Shown here: in pieces, positions 21,675 through 32,598 of the stretch
How the letters are laid out: every line of letters begins with the position of its first letter
Numbering within the stretch: position 1 is the stretch's first letter
NCBI GenBank assembly: GCA_025024175.1
Contig: QCXZ01000047.1
Coordinates: 434,001 to 498,000 of the forward strand
DNA from: Rhyzopertha dominica
Taxonomy: Eukaryota > Arthropoda > Insecta > Coleoptera > Bostrichidae
Reading direction: 5' to 3'
DNA: 64,000 bases
Made by a program: the position numbers and the translations under genes
Notes under the pieces: generated by a model
Databases searched by the model: none
Told to the model about the DNA's origin: nothing
What the model saw: the letters and a program-made list of their open reading frames with translations, nothing else

Positions 21675-22194
21675 ATGACATGTTGTTTTCCGGGCTGGTT
21701 CCCACGTTGGTTATTAGACCTTGACGTTTCGATACTCATGTCGGTGTCTTCTTCAGAAGTAGCTCTGAAACTGAAGTGTCCTAGCCTGCTCGGGTATTTA
21801 TACTCGTCCGGGTCACTGATGCGTGGGCGTTGTTATGGATGACCGGTTTCCAGATTCCAGGTAGGTCGATGCCCCGGTCTCGGTTGTAATTGTGTGGGTT
21901 CTTCTGGATGTGCACATCAGCACGAGAATCAAGGAGCACATGAGGGACACCAGAGACCGGCAAGGTGATAGGTCGGCTGTAGCAGAACATCGAACGGAGA
22001 CTGGCCACATCATCAAATTCGAGGAAGCACAAATGCTGTCGAGGGAAGCGAGATTCTGACCGAGACTATACAAGGAAGCCATCGAAATCCAGAAGAACCC
22101 GAAGGTCTAATAACCAAAGTGGGAACCAGCCCGGAAAACAACATGTCATCGACAACAACCACGGAAGCCTTCAAACCAAAATAGATCTTCATCT
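21675..22194 (+). mobile_element. Penelope-like element fragment inserted in the transposase gene
   Basis: The plus-strand translation of about 21900-22110 gives IKEHMRDTRDRQGDRSAVAE, then HRTETGHIIKFEEAQML and YKEAIEIQKNP, the C-terminal GIY-YIG-side tail of Penelope-like proteins, with a stop inside. The sequence 'aaatagatcttcatct' stands at both edges (21659-21674 and 22179-22194), a 16-bp target duplication. The last 45 bases or so are repeated in inverted orientation at the left end ('gacatgttgttttccgggct' near 21677 against its complement near 22130), so the insert is an inverted-tail structure as known for Penelope elements. Confidence 0.88.
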
Positions 22195-23660
22195 GTTTCG
22201 CAATTACTTTTCTCTGTGCTTTTTTCAAGTGCCGCTGTCATAATGGTTTGAAGTGCTAACCGAAAATGCCTGATGGAAGGGTTTGGATCATAACCGCGTC
22301 TTTGACGAATTTGGGAAAATAGGTTCTCCAGTGGGTCTTGATTTAACCTGCTTGTTATTAGAAATGGATAGCGCGCTTGCATATCTCCCCATAATTGCAA
22401 TACTGCTCTTACTGTTTGTATAAGACCTTTAAAGCAGTATGGTGTATATTTAGGAACAGTCCACGACGAAATCCATATAAGGGAATTTTCTAATATAGAA
22501 ATAGCTTCCACGTTGTCCTTTGATAGCGCTCGTTGAAAAGGATTTGCTGCGTAAAGAGAACGCGAATTTAAACAATCAAAAATATCATTAATTTTTAACA
22601 AAAATTCTGATGTGTCAATTGCAATTGATGCAGAGTTCGGATTTAACATTCCATACGTTTTCATTGTAGCTGCAAAAGTTCTGCTAAATACTTGTACTGC
22701 CAGTTTGACGCTCATCTTTTCAAACGAATTAGGATTAATGTGTTTGTCTTCTATTTTCACTAATGTTCGGGATAGTAAATTGTTTTTATCCGTCTCATAT
22801 ACTTCTACAACAATTTTCCATGAAACAGTTCTTCCGCTGATATTTATATCGCGCTTCAGAAGTGTATTTCTCACACTTTTTATAAGATGAGGAGCATCAT
22901 AAATTGCATAAATTTTGTTTGTTCCTATATTAAAGAAGGGCTTATCGTCGGACACATTTAACATTTTATAAGTAGCTCTGTTATTCGCACCTTGATCGCA
23001 TACGACAGCATGCAAAGACAGTCCTAAATTAAAAATCACACGACAACATGTATTTAGTAATTTGCATAACGTTTGTGCCTTTACCGGTCCCCGTGATACG
23101 AAAAAAGCAATGGGATGTTTCCAATTATCATATAGACCGCGAACAAGGAATACCAGAACTTGATTAGCAACATTACAAGACCTTCCAATTTCCCCGAAAT
23201 CTTCAAACCCTTCATATATATCCTGCTTTTCATTATAATCTATGCCCTCTTTAACTGCCATTTCATCTAATAATAATACACATTCTTTCTCCCTTTCTTC
23301 CATGAGGGATATTTTAACTTTACATTTTTCTAAATACAATTTACTAAAGCCTGTTTCTAAATTATATACATTTAACCACCTTCTTACAGTGCTTGTAGAA
23401 GGTAAGTGAAAACCCCATTTATTTCGCATGAACGTATACAGTGATGGCGACTTGTAAAACATCGACAAAGAAATTTGTTTTCGCGTATGTTCCATGGTTG
23501 CCTTTTCTTGTGGGTTAACTGCATTTTGACAAATGTTTTTACATGATTGGTGGTGTTTTCTAAATACATGTCTAGACCGTGTGAATCGCTTGCAGAATAG
23601 CTCAAACGTTTCTTTATGCGTTAAGCTCGCATACGTTGTTTTGAAATCATTTGCGACTTA
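22146..23660 (-). pseudogene. P-element/THAP9-like transposase, main body
   Basis: 449 codons are open from the ATG at 23495, and the frame continues upstream to about 23650 (FELFCKRFTRSRHVFRKHHQ). Seen: LLLDEMAVKEGIDYNEKQD with the first acidic residues, VVCDQGANNRATYKML with a catalytic-type aspartate, YAIYDAPHLIKSVRNTLLK (the family's DPPHL-like block) and SRLNQDPLENLFSQIRQRRG near the end. These are the hallmarks of P-type RNase H-fold transposases. The last codons (GFRGCCR) come from the inserted Penelope fragment, so the gene is broken. No THAP zinc finger could be recognised upstream. TIRs were not located. Confidence 0.88.
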
Positions 23661-23662
23661 CG

Positions 23663-23923
23663 TTAAATGATTTGCGCCATCTTCCTCTTTCTTTGAGTAA
23701 TTTCTTCAGACACTGGAAACTTGGGTGGTGTCTCAACTTCTGACAACGTTGGTAGCAATGGAATATCGCTTTCTCGTCTTTCACTAGGAGACAGACAGCT
23801 TGTGGCATCACTTGATTTCACAAAGGTTGAAGCAGAGTCACCGACCGTCCTCTTTTGGTAGGTTTTGAGAGTAGAACTCTTCCTTACATCCAATTTGACT
23901 GGCGATTCCGTGGATAAATCAAT
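23663..23923 (-). pseudogene. Probable upstream exon of the P-like transposase
   Basis: Open on the minus strand after a good acceptor ('tatcattacag', ending at 23924). It is Ser/Thr/Glu-rich (STLKTYQKRT, PSERRESDIPLLPTLSE) and ends KRKMAQII-stop, 4 bases before a 'gtaagt'. It sits where the linker between a THAP domain and the transposase body would lie, but the frames do not join cleanly, so it may be decayed. Confidence 0.4.
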
Positions 23924-23949
23924 CTGTAATGATATATGTTTACACAAAC

Positions 23950-25170
23950 GCGTAAAAGTGTAATTTACAGTACAGGGTGACCGAGTTTTAATCTATCCAG
24001 ATAATGAATTAAAAAATGATTACTTTGAACCAGTAAGTTATTTTTCAAAAGCTCACAGTTTGATTTCGCACAGTAAAGGAAATTTTAAAAGTAATAACTT
24101 TTTTGAACTTATGAGTAATTGTAACGATGAATTACTAATTGTTCCAATCCCTTGGAGGATATTTCTAATGAACAGTTGGGATTCCCTAATAATACAAATA
24201 TTAGCATTAGTTTACCTGTAAAATTCTTTGGGCAAGGCTTAGAAGACCGAAACGTGTATGTGGTTTTTACGAATTACGTATTTTGAAACATATCAGATGT
24301 TCTTATTTATCTAACGTTAACAAAAATGTTTCATTTGCCACTGTCGCAACAGTTAGTTAAAATTACTAATAATTCAATGTAATGTTTAAATATAAATTTA
24401 ATATACATTGTATTTAACTCTGTTTAAAAATTGCTTGAATGAATCAATAATATTGCTTACCTGTTTATAAAAGTGTTTTATAATACTTGTTATTTTGAAC
24501 CTCACTTGGATTACTTCTGCACTACACTCCGTTTTCGAAGTAGAAAGACTTGTAAAGAGTTTACATGACGTCTCAAAATTTATGTTTATTATGCTCAATT
24601 ATATCAACAGCATCGAAAATAATCGATTATTTTACTAGAAACGAGACGTAATCTACGAAAAACCACGAAATCGCAACTGCTTCCAAAAATATTGTTGTTT
24701 TCGTTGTGTTCGAAGGCGAAAGATTTAAATGCTTCGCTTATTCGTAAATCTGACGCTTTTCCGAAGCAATACATTCCGATTTTATGGCAGTTATTAAATT
24801 TTTTTGTTATTTTTGCTTTGTTGGACCGAGCCGAAACACCGAAATGATTTATCAGGTCGTCAAAGGATATATTCACTAATTCTGAGTTACTGCCTCTGTA
24901 TCTTGTAATGAATTATAAAATCCAAATTGCTCAAAGGGTAAGCTCCTTTACATTTCCATGTATACTAGTTACAAGAATATTATATTTATTATAATAATAT
25001 TACACGGATAGCATGTCTTTACGTAAAATGAAATATGTACTTATAAATATATTATGCGAATTGACTGCAAACGAAACGAAGAAATGCTATGTATACTTAT
25101 TAAATGCATGAATGTTTTCGTCGTCGGCTAGTGTTACTTTACGATGGCTTGCTTTAGATCTTATTTCTTC
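23950..25170. other. No gene recognised
   Basis: Searched by eye on the minus strand for a THAP C2CH finger belonging to the transposase. The ORF at 24604-24876 (SARSNKAKITKKF) is only vaguely similar and lacks the cysteines. An orphan 'acagggtgaccgag' transposon-end motif lies at 23972. Confidence 0.35.
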
Positions 25171-25172
25171 AC

Positions 25173-26078
25173 TCATTTAATGAGTAAAATGTGACCTTTT
25201 GACTTATCGCTTAATCCGCGACCTCCCACCATAACCTTGTCTCCGACACAAAAATTTTCATCTGGCCTTCTATCGCGGTCAGCACAGGCCTTTCTACGGT
25301 CTTGCTCGGATAAAATTCTCTCGCGGCTCTCCTTCAGTACATCTGCAAAAGACTTCAAATNCGGAGTGATCTCTGGTATGAAGTTTTCCTTCTCAACGAT
25401 GCTCCGAAGATCGCGGTTTACGTCGTCGGGTGTTCGTAATTCTCTTGCGAACGTCAGGTAGGCCGGTGTATGTCCTGTAGAAGAACAAACAGTGGTATTG
25501 ATAGCGAACCTGATCGCTGGCACATGTTGGTCCCACTCATCGTGCCTGTCTCCTACGAGGATACTTAGCTGTGGCTTTAAGTCACGATTTTTCCTCTCGA
25601 CGGGGTTACTGGCTGGGTGATACAACGGCGTGAGGCATTGCGATATGCCCATACAGTGCGTCATCTTTTGCATCACGTTACTAATGAATTGCACTCCGTT
25701 GTCGCTTATTACCTTACGAGGTACCCCGTACCTGGTGATTATTTCTTCCACTAGTATTTTAGTGCAAGCTTCGGCTGTCGCACTTTTGAGGGGAAAAAGC
25801 TCCACCCATTTGGAAGCCGTATCTTCTACCACCAGAATCCATTTGTTCCCTGCTTTTGTGAGTGGGAGGGGTCCGAAAAGGTCCACGGCGACAATTTCGA
25901 ATCTGGCAGCTGGTGCTGGAGTCTGCAATAAGCCCGCTGGTTTCAGGTTGAGTGCCTTGTAACGCTGGCACTCGACGCACTGGGCGACATATTCCGTTAC
26001 GAACTTGCGCATCCCTGTGAAATAATATCTGGATGATATTTTCCGCAGGGTGTGTTCGACGCCGTAATGACCTGCCAA
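25173..26078 (-). pseudogene. Gypsy integrase
   Basis: The frame has the HHCC zinc-binding end (GHYGVEHTLRKIS to CVECQRYK), then the catalytic core: VAVDLFGPLPLTKAGNKWIL for the first Asp, VISDNGVQF for the second, and YHPASNPVERKNRDLK with the Glu. The usual TERVNR motif reads PVERKN. The frame ends after GDKVMVGGRGLSDKSKGH, inside the C-terminal domain, at the truncation point. It is in the same frame as the upstream RT/RNase H, separated only by a TAA at 26094-26096. Confidence 0.9.
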
Positions 26079-26093
26079 CGGAGAGTCGTGGTA

Positions 26094-27605
26094 TTAAGCC
26101 ATTACGCGTTTTCTCTCTTGGATCGGGACTACCTGCTGTGGTTCGTGCTCGTGTCCTTCAGGGTCATGCTTATACAGCACGCATCCGGATAGAAGGTATC
26201 CTCGTTCTGCCCATCTGACTCCGGCGGCTACATCGCCACCCTCGAAATCCTCTATAATCTTCCTGACGTCAGGATCCTGTAGTTGAGTTTCTCTGATATC
26301 AGCGGCTCCCCTCGTTGGAAGTTCTACGCTGACGTTGTTAATGCTCGCAGGTGAAGAACATCCGGCCGGCCGCGAAAGTGTGTCGGCGACAACATTCGCC
26401 TTCCCGGGGGTGTAATCAATCCGTAAGTTGTAGGCCTGCAGTTTCAAGGCCCATCTCGCAAGACGTCCCGTCGGTGACTTCAGCGACAGCAGCCAACTTA
26501 GAGGCTGATGGTCCGTCCCCACGACGACTTCGCACCCCTCGATATAAGGGCGAAATTTCTCCACCGCCCACACAACCGCTAGCAGCTCCCTCTCGGTGGT
26601 CGTATACCTGGTCTCTGCGGGTAACAGCAAACGGCTGGTGTACTCGATTGGGCGTTCGTCCACGCCCTCACCCTGAAAAAGGACTGCCCCTAGACTATAG
26701 CTGCTGGCGTCTGCACGAATCGTGTAAGGTTTTGACGGGTCAGCCTGCTGTAAAATAGGAGGATTACTAAGTATAACTTTTAGTTTCTGGAAGGCGTCTT
26801 CTTCCTGTGCACCCCATTTCCAAGCGACATTTTTCTTAGTTAATGCCGACAAAGGCTTAGCGACTTCCGAAAAGCCCTGTATAAAACGTCTGTACCAAGA
26901 ACAGGTCTGATAAAACGTCAGCACTTCCTTGACGTTTTGCGGGGGTTTCATTTCCATTATGGCGCGCACTTTTTGTGGATCCGTTTGTATCCCGTCTGCG
27001 GTAATAACATGTCCTAAGTATTTGACCGACTGGCACGCGAAAACGCACTTCTCGCGGCGCGCGTGCATTTTGAACAGTTTCAAGCGTTCGAACACCGCAC
27101 GTAGGTCATTTAAGTGATTCTCGAACGTGTCTGATATCACTATCAGATCGTCCAAGTACACCGCGAGCGTCTTATCCGCTAAATCCTGGCGGAACCTATC
27201 CATAAGACGTTGGAAAGTACTTCCAGAGTTTTTAAGTCCCATTGGCATGCGCAGGAACCGATAGCTTCCCAACGGGCACACGAAACACGTCTTGTCCCTG
27301 TCTTCTGTTCGTACGCGTACCTGCCAATATCCACACCGAAGGCCGATGGTCGACATAAAAGATGCGCGTTTCGCGGAATGTAAAATATCCTCGATTCGCG
27401 GGAGGGGATAGCTATCATTAGCAGTTATAGCGTTCAACTTCCTATAGTCCACGCAGAGTCTCAAACTGCCGTCTTTTTTCGGCACTAGAACTACAGGAAA
27501 TCCCCAAGGGCTCTCGCATTCCTCGATTATATTTTCCGCCAGCATGCGATCCAACTCCTTTCGCAAGAAATCTTTTTTATATTGCGGCAGCCGATACGGA
27601 GGCAC
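26094..27605 (-). pseudogene. Gypsy reverse transcriptase and RNase H
   Basis: 503 codons open. Reverse transcriptase motifs: LCVDYRKLNAITANDSYPLP, GYWQVRVRTEDRDKTCF, LRMPMGLKNSGSTFQRLMD and the catalytic AVYLDDLIV. The connection LTFYQTCSWYRRFIQGF leads to RNase H (IRADASSYSLGAVLF, TTERELLAVVWAVEKF, VGTDHQPL) and the linker to integrase. All catalytic acids seen are intact, but the flanking frame breaks prevent a full polyprotein. Confidence 0.92.
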
Positions 27606-27631
27606 TGATATCGGCTGGTGGTTGCCGGTTT

Positions 27632-28676
27632 CTATAACATGCTCGGCAAAATCAGTCGGTTCTCCCCCTGGACCGAGGTGGCGCTGTACGCGGCCAATAA
27701 TTTGTTGAGCTCTTCTCGCTGCCGTTCTGAGAGATGTGTTCCCTCCTCCGCCCTCAACGCGATGTCGGAAGATGGCGGTAGGCTACAAGCGGCGATCGCG
27801 ATTGGGTTTGACTCTGTCGCGAACTTATAAGCGCTTGTAGGATAATCCGCGAAATACCACATATCACGAGCAAGGTCAATCACGATGCCGGCCTTTCTCA
27901 TGAAATTCACTCCCAATAAAGTACGATTGTCCGTCAATTCGGGCATTATGACGAAGTCCGTCGGAATGTCGCGGCCCGCAATTTTAACTGCCACTTAATT
28001 GCACCTTCAATACGTCCTCTTCGCGGGGCACAGCATCCGCCAACGTAATTGTCAATCTCAATTTTATGAAGTTGGCGCCGACAGATTTCAAAAAGTCATA
28101 TACTCGGCGACCCGCGATACTCGCCTGCGCTCCAGAATCTGCAAACGCGACGCCGACACGGCCGCGGATTTCGATAGGCAGCAGCGGTCGCGTAGTGTCG
28201 GTCGTATTTACTTGAAGTATCGTAGCACAATTTAGTAAGATCGAATTGGCCTCAACGCATCCACCATTGCAAGTTTCGCACCTACTCCGCACGACACCTG
28301 CAGCTCCGCATCCGTAGCATTTAATCTGATTCGCCATATTTGCGGTTTTTGGCACCAATTCTACATTCTCGCGCGCGGCACGGGTTTGGCATTCATCGTA
28401 CGCTTGCCCGAGTCGCGAACAATAGGAGCACCGTGGTCGCTCTCTGGCTTTCTTGGGGTTAGCTGACGGTTGGGGGTCTCGCCTTTCCCCGTTTAGCCTC
28501 TTAACGGGTGTGCACTCCAACAGGTTTCTTTCGACGGTTCTCGCGCGTTCGATAAGGTTACTGTAGGAGGTGATATCTTCGCGCATTATGCGCTTACGTA
28601 TGCGCCGATTAAGCAGTCCGTAGATCATATCCAACTGCATATTTTCCGAGGGTATCTCAAGCAATTTGGAAAACAA
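27632..28676 (-). pseudogene. Gypsy gag nucleocapsid and protease region
   Basis: 27984-28676 has a degenerate zinc-knuckle region (CYGCGAAGVVRSRCETC) followed by FADSGAQASIAG, the retropepsin DSGA active site. The frame then shifts near 27985, and 27632-27994 continues with protease C-terminal sequence (RTLLGVNFMRKAGIVID) and the protease-RT linker. A second shift near 27655 leads into the reverse transcriptase frame. Confidence 0.85.
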
Positions 28677-28685
28677 CGAACGAGC

Positions 28686-29264
28686 TTAGCTTACGAATAT
28701 ATCTGTGGTGGTGTCTTCCGCCTGTTCGGTCGCGAAAAGTTCTCTGTAAATTTGGTGCGCCGGTTTACAAGGTCCGTACGCAGATCGAAGCGCCATCACT
28801 GCATTGTCCCAGGTATCTATAGTTTCCTTGACGCCTTGGTACCACGTAGCTGCGCCATCTATAAGAAGCATTGGGAGTCCGCGTAGAGCGTTCTCGTCGC
28901 TAATGCACGCGCAGTCCCTATACGTTGTGACGGCGTCTATGAAGGCTTCCACGTCCTCATCTCTGCGGCCGGCGAAACGGGAACTGTATTTGACAAAATT
29001 ACCGTTTGCGGTAGTATTAGCGCTCGATGAGGCTGGAGATGAACTCCTGGCTTGCATTTGAACACCTGCCAGTAGTTGTTGCAACATCTCAACAGACATT
29101 TGCATAACGGGTTGATTCGCTTCCGCCATGATAGTTTCTCCTTCAGCGTCGGTATTTGGCACGCCCGCTGTGTTGTCCTCGTTGGGGGTACTTGTGTTAG
29201 GCGAACTTCCTTTTGCGGATGAACGGTTTTTAATTCGCTCACTTCTTCTGATGCTCGCTTGCAT
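28686..29264 (-). pseudogene. Gypsy gag, N-terminal part
   Basis: 192 codons. An Asn/Thr/Ser-rich N-terminus precedes a capsid-like region (SSRFAGRRDEDVEAFIDAV and WDNAVMALRSAYGP). A TAA directly after TTDIFVS separates it from the next frame, which continues the capsid in the same sense (LLEIPSENMQLDMIYGLLNR). Confidence 0.82.
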
Positions 29265-29438
29265 CCGTTCGGACGTAGGACTTTTCTAGTCACCAGAAAT
29301 TAATTGCAAACTAACGCGGCGCGGTAGAAAATAGCCAGCACCTTGTTTGAATGTATATTTTTCCACGAATGCTCCGATTGTTTTTGCTCACTTCACTGTT
29401 CTGTTTATGTCCGATACGGCCCTCTAGTTGGGCGCCAG

Positions 29439-29770
29439 TGTAATATTGCGTTTATTATTAAAATAAAACTCAGTCGTAGTTTCAAACCGTATACTAACAA
29501 AATAAACAGTTACAATAAACAAAAAAACTTATCTCTAGAAAGTTAGAAACCGTACAAAAAGCTCGACGCGTTCGCGCTCGTACCCGTGTGGCAACTGACG
29601 CTAACACATATGAATACGGACAATGACGCGTGTGTGTTAGGCCGTGCGCTCGCTTGACTCACGTACGCTTCACAAAAAATTTAAATTTCTACCGCGTCGC
29701 CACAAGATTCATTAAAATGCATGTCTGTAGCGCAACCAACTACAGATATATATGTTTTCAAGTTGTTACA
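29439..29770 (-). repeat. 5' LTR of the decayed Gypsy element
   Basis: On the plus strand it starts 'tgtaatattgcg' and ends 'cttgaaaacat'-complement sequence finishing 'gttgttaca', giving TGTAA...TTACA ends. The primer-binding site lies directly inside (about 29424-29437). No second copy is in the window. Confidence 0.7.
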
Positions 29771-30808
29771 GTTCGTCAGAGTAGTTTATGTCTAATAGTT
29801 AGAACGAGATAAAATCCTTAATAGTATATGACTCATGCAGCAGAAAATCAAGTTAAAAAGCTTACTTAGGCAAATTTTATAAGCATTATTTCATTTATTC
29901 TCATCTCTCAGTTATGAATTGTGTAGATGATTTTCAAGTTGTGTTGCTTGACACCAGGCACCATGTAGCGAGTGTTCACTAAACTAAACACCTAATATTT
30001 AGTAAAATAGATCCTGTAAAAACTGATATTACTCCCATATTTTCCTTAATGAAAATTTCTCGAAAACTAAGCGGAATTTTTTTGTTTTTTTATGTTAGAA
30101 ATCGAAATTCTGAAGGGGGCTGTATTCAGTAGTTTTTATCGGTTAATGAATTAAATTTTTTCTTTCAAATTTTCTTTTACTACAAAAAAATTTAATTATG
30201 CCTTCCAACAGAATTTGAATAAGTTGTATCCATAATTTCGTTAAAAAAATTATATTGGCAAATGTGGGAATGCATGGAAATTATTATTTGTAAAACTTTC
30301 ATCCTTTTTTCTTCTCTCTCGACTTACCTAGATAAGGCTACAGTCCGCACGTGTTAGACCTTTTGGATCGTAAACTCATAATAACAATTTTCAACTGAAA
30401 ATAGGCCACAAATCCTATTATGAATGTCTTATTTGAGAGACCTCATCACTATTTCAGTTTTCTAATTGCCACAGGGCATCGGATACCTTGCCTTGTTATA
30501 CCTATTTATCGATCTAGTAAATTTTCAGAAGCAAATAGTAATTCTTATGTAAAACATAACTACAAGATTATTAATAACAAGAATCATCATTAAAGAAAAA
30601 CATGTGATAATGTATTAAATCCTGTTGATAATAAACTCGGAGACCATACATACTTGCAAAGCTTGCCAAACGGATTCGACATGTAACTTGAAATTCTACA
30701 GCATTGTCTTTTTATAAATGTTAAACAATCTTTTCAGAAGTGTAAAATTATATTTATCATGACATCTTTTGTTATTACATGCTTATTATTTTAAATAAAT
30801 GTACCATA
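29771..30808. other. Intergenic, no gene recognised
   Basis: AT-rich; no ORF, RNA gene or repeat boundary supported. Confidence 0.45.
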
Positions 30809-30974
30809 TGTAATATAATAGCATCAATGTAATTAGGGACATCCAAGTATGCCGCGTTCATTGTAATGTCTAATGAGTTTTTGTTAATTGTCTAGATTGT
30901 CAATATAAAACTTTATTAAAACTTAATGCTTGTTTCATTGGCATCTTGGAAGCCAAACCAAAGCATATAATACA
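30809..30974 (+). repeat. 5' LTR of the recent Gypsy element
   Basis: Starts 'tgtaatataatagcatcaat' and ends 'gcatataataca'. Near-identical to 35058-35223. Confidence 0.95.
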
Positions 30975-31065
30975 TGGTGTCAGGTTTTAATGTTGGAACT
31001 TCTGTATCTAGTCTGGTATATTGTATCATTAGTTCCATACATTGTGATTGCTAGTTTGTGACAAG

Positions 31066-32598
31066 ATGGAAGGATACTTCAAACCACCAAATAGTCTTAG
31101 TCTTGATGGTAATGTTGCGGAGAACTGGCGAAATTTCTCCCAGAGATTTGACTTGTTTTTGGAGGCGACAGATCTGAATGGTAAACCTGAATCGAAAAAG
31201 GTAGCAGTGTTCCTAAGTTTGATTGGAGATGAAGCTCTAGACTTGTTTAATACCTTTACATTCGTGGAAGGTGAAGATCCAAAAAAACTTGAAGATATTA
31301 AGAAGAAATTTAATGACTACTGTGCACCAAAGAAGAACGTAACATTTGAAAGATTTGTATTCAATAGCATTATTCAAAAAGAAGGACAAAATTTTGACTC
31401 CTTTTTAACTGAACTGAAAAAGGCAGTGAAATCCACAGAATACAAAGAACAAGATGAGATGATCCGTGACCGAATTGTGATAGGCATTTATGACAGGACG
31501 ACACAAGAACGACTTTTGAGAGATTGTGATCTGACACTGCAAAAAGCCATAAACTTTTGCAGAGCTACAGAAATTAGTAAAACACAATCTAAGGTACTGT
31601 CATCCGAAACTAATATAAGTGCTGTACACCTACGAAATATGCAAACCAGCACATGTAAGTTTTGTGGTTACAATCATACTCCTAAGAAATGTCCTGCGTT
31701 TAATAAGACATGTGCCGCTTGTCAAGGAAGAAATCATTTTGCTAATGTATGCAAGTATAAGAATGAATCGAAGCAAGAAACACATAAGAAGGTACCTCAA
31801 CAAACCAAAAAGGCAACTAGTAGCAGCAAATGCAGTGGGAAACCAAAGAAAAAAGATGTTCATCAAGTACAAGAAGATCTAGAAGAAGCTGAATCGTCAT
31901 CCAGTGATTTCAGTATAGATGCGTTATCCAAAGAAGATGGCGTAGAAGGAATAGCAGCAGCAACCGTGGGAAGCATTACAGCAAGAGAGAAGCCTGATGT
32001 GCGAATGTGGTCCCAAGTGGTGAATGTTAATGGGTTGAAAGTCCAATTCAAGCTAGATAGTGGAGCCGAAGTCAGCGTGCTACCATTGGATATGGTTAGG
32101 TTGATAGTTAAGGATGTTGAGATTAAAAAGACCAATTCTGTTCTAGTATCATATGGCAATACTGATTTTAAGCTAAAACCAGTAGGTGAAATTAGATTAC
32201 CATGTAAAGTTAAAGGAAAAATAGCTCAAGTTAATTTCACAATAGTTAATGTTAAAAATCAATTGCCATTATTAGGTCTTCAAGCTTGTCTAGACTTAAA
32301 TTTAATCAAGAGAATTCATCACCTAGAAAACCCTGAATTCAAGTCTTTTGATGATCTTGTAAAAAAATATCCTGAAGTTTTTAAAGGCTTAGGTAAATTT
32401 CCAAGCAAGCATCATATTACTTTAAAAGAAAACGTAGTACCGCATGTAGTTCCCTGTCGGAGAATACCACATTCATTGCATGATCGTCTAAAGCAAAAGT
32501 TGAATAGCTTAGAAACTAAGAATGTCATTAGAAAAGTTAACAAACCAACAGACTGGCTTAACCCGTTAGTGATAGTTGAAAAGAAAATAAAGATTTAA
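31066..32598 (+). CDS. Gypsy Gag, protease and start of Pol
   Basis: Starts at MEGYFKPPNS; a TTG-initiated extension to 31048 is not needed. In order: a capsid region (ENWRNFSQRFDLFLEA to ERLLRDCDLTLQKAINFCR), two zinc knuckles (CKFCGYNHTPKKC and CAACQGRNHFANVC), a Lys/Ser/Glu-rich linker, the retropepsin active site FKLDSGAEVSVLP, and the first part of the reverse transcriptase (HHITLKENVVPHVVPCRRIP). The frame ends at KKIKI because of a one-base difference in an A-rich run near 32580-32595; just past it the reverse transcriptase continues in another frame. The gene probably encoded one Gag-Pol polyprotein, and the break may be a real mutation or a sequencing error. Confidence 0.92.
   Translation: MEGYFKPPNSLSLDGNVAENWRNFSQRFDLFLEATDLNGKPESKKVAVFLSLIGDEALDLFNTFTFVEGEDPKKLEDIKKKFNDYCAPKKNVTFERFVFNSIIQKEGQNFDSFLTELKKAVKSTEYKEQDEMIRDRIVIGIYDRTTQERLLRDCDLTLQKAINFCRATEISKTQSKVLSSETNISAVHLRNMQTSTCKFCGYNHTPKKCPAFNKTCAACQGRNHFANVCKYKNESKQETHKKVPQQTKKATSSSKCSGKPKKKDVHQVQEDLEEAESSSSDFSIDALSKEDGVEGIAAATVGSITAREKPDVRMWSQVVNVNGLKVQFKLDSGAEVSVLPLDMVRLIVKDVEIKKTNSVLVSYGNTDFKLKPVGEIRLPCKVKGKIAQVNFTIVNVKNQLPLLGLQACLDLNLIKRIHHLENPEFKSFDDLVKKYPEVFKGLGKFPSKHHITLKENVVPHVVPCRRIPHSLHDRLKQKLNSLETKNVIRKVNKPTDWLNPLVIVEKKIKI

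Larger units (their letters stand above)
25173..29770 (-). mobile_element. Ty3/Gypsy retrotransposon, 3'-truncated and decayed
   Basis: In element orientation the order is: 5' LTR (29770-29439), primer-binding site 'tggcgcccaactag' just inside it, gag, protease, reverse transcriptase/RNase H and integrase. The element stops near 25180, soon after the integrase core, with no 3' LTR visible. At least two in-frame stops and two frameshifts break the polyprotein. It is visibly more GC-rich than the flanks. Confidence 0.88.

Noticed and set aside
24604..24876. THAP zinc finger for the P-type transposase
   Set aside because: Superficial SARSNK similarity only; the C2CH cysteines and histidine are missing.
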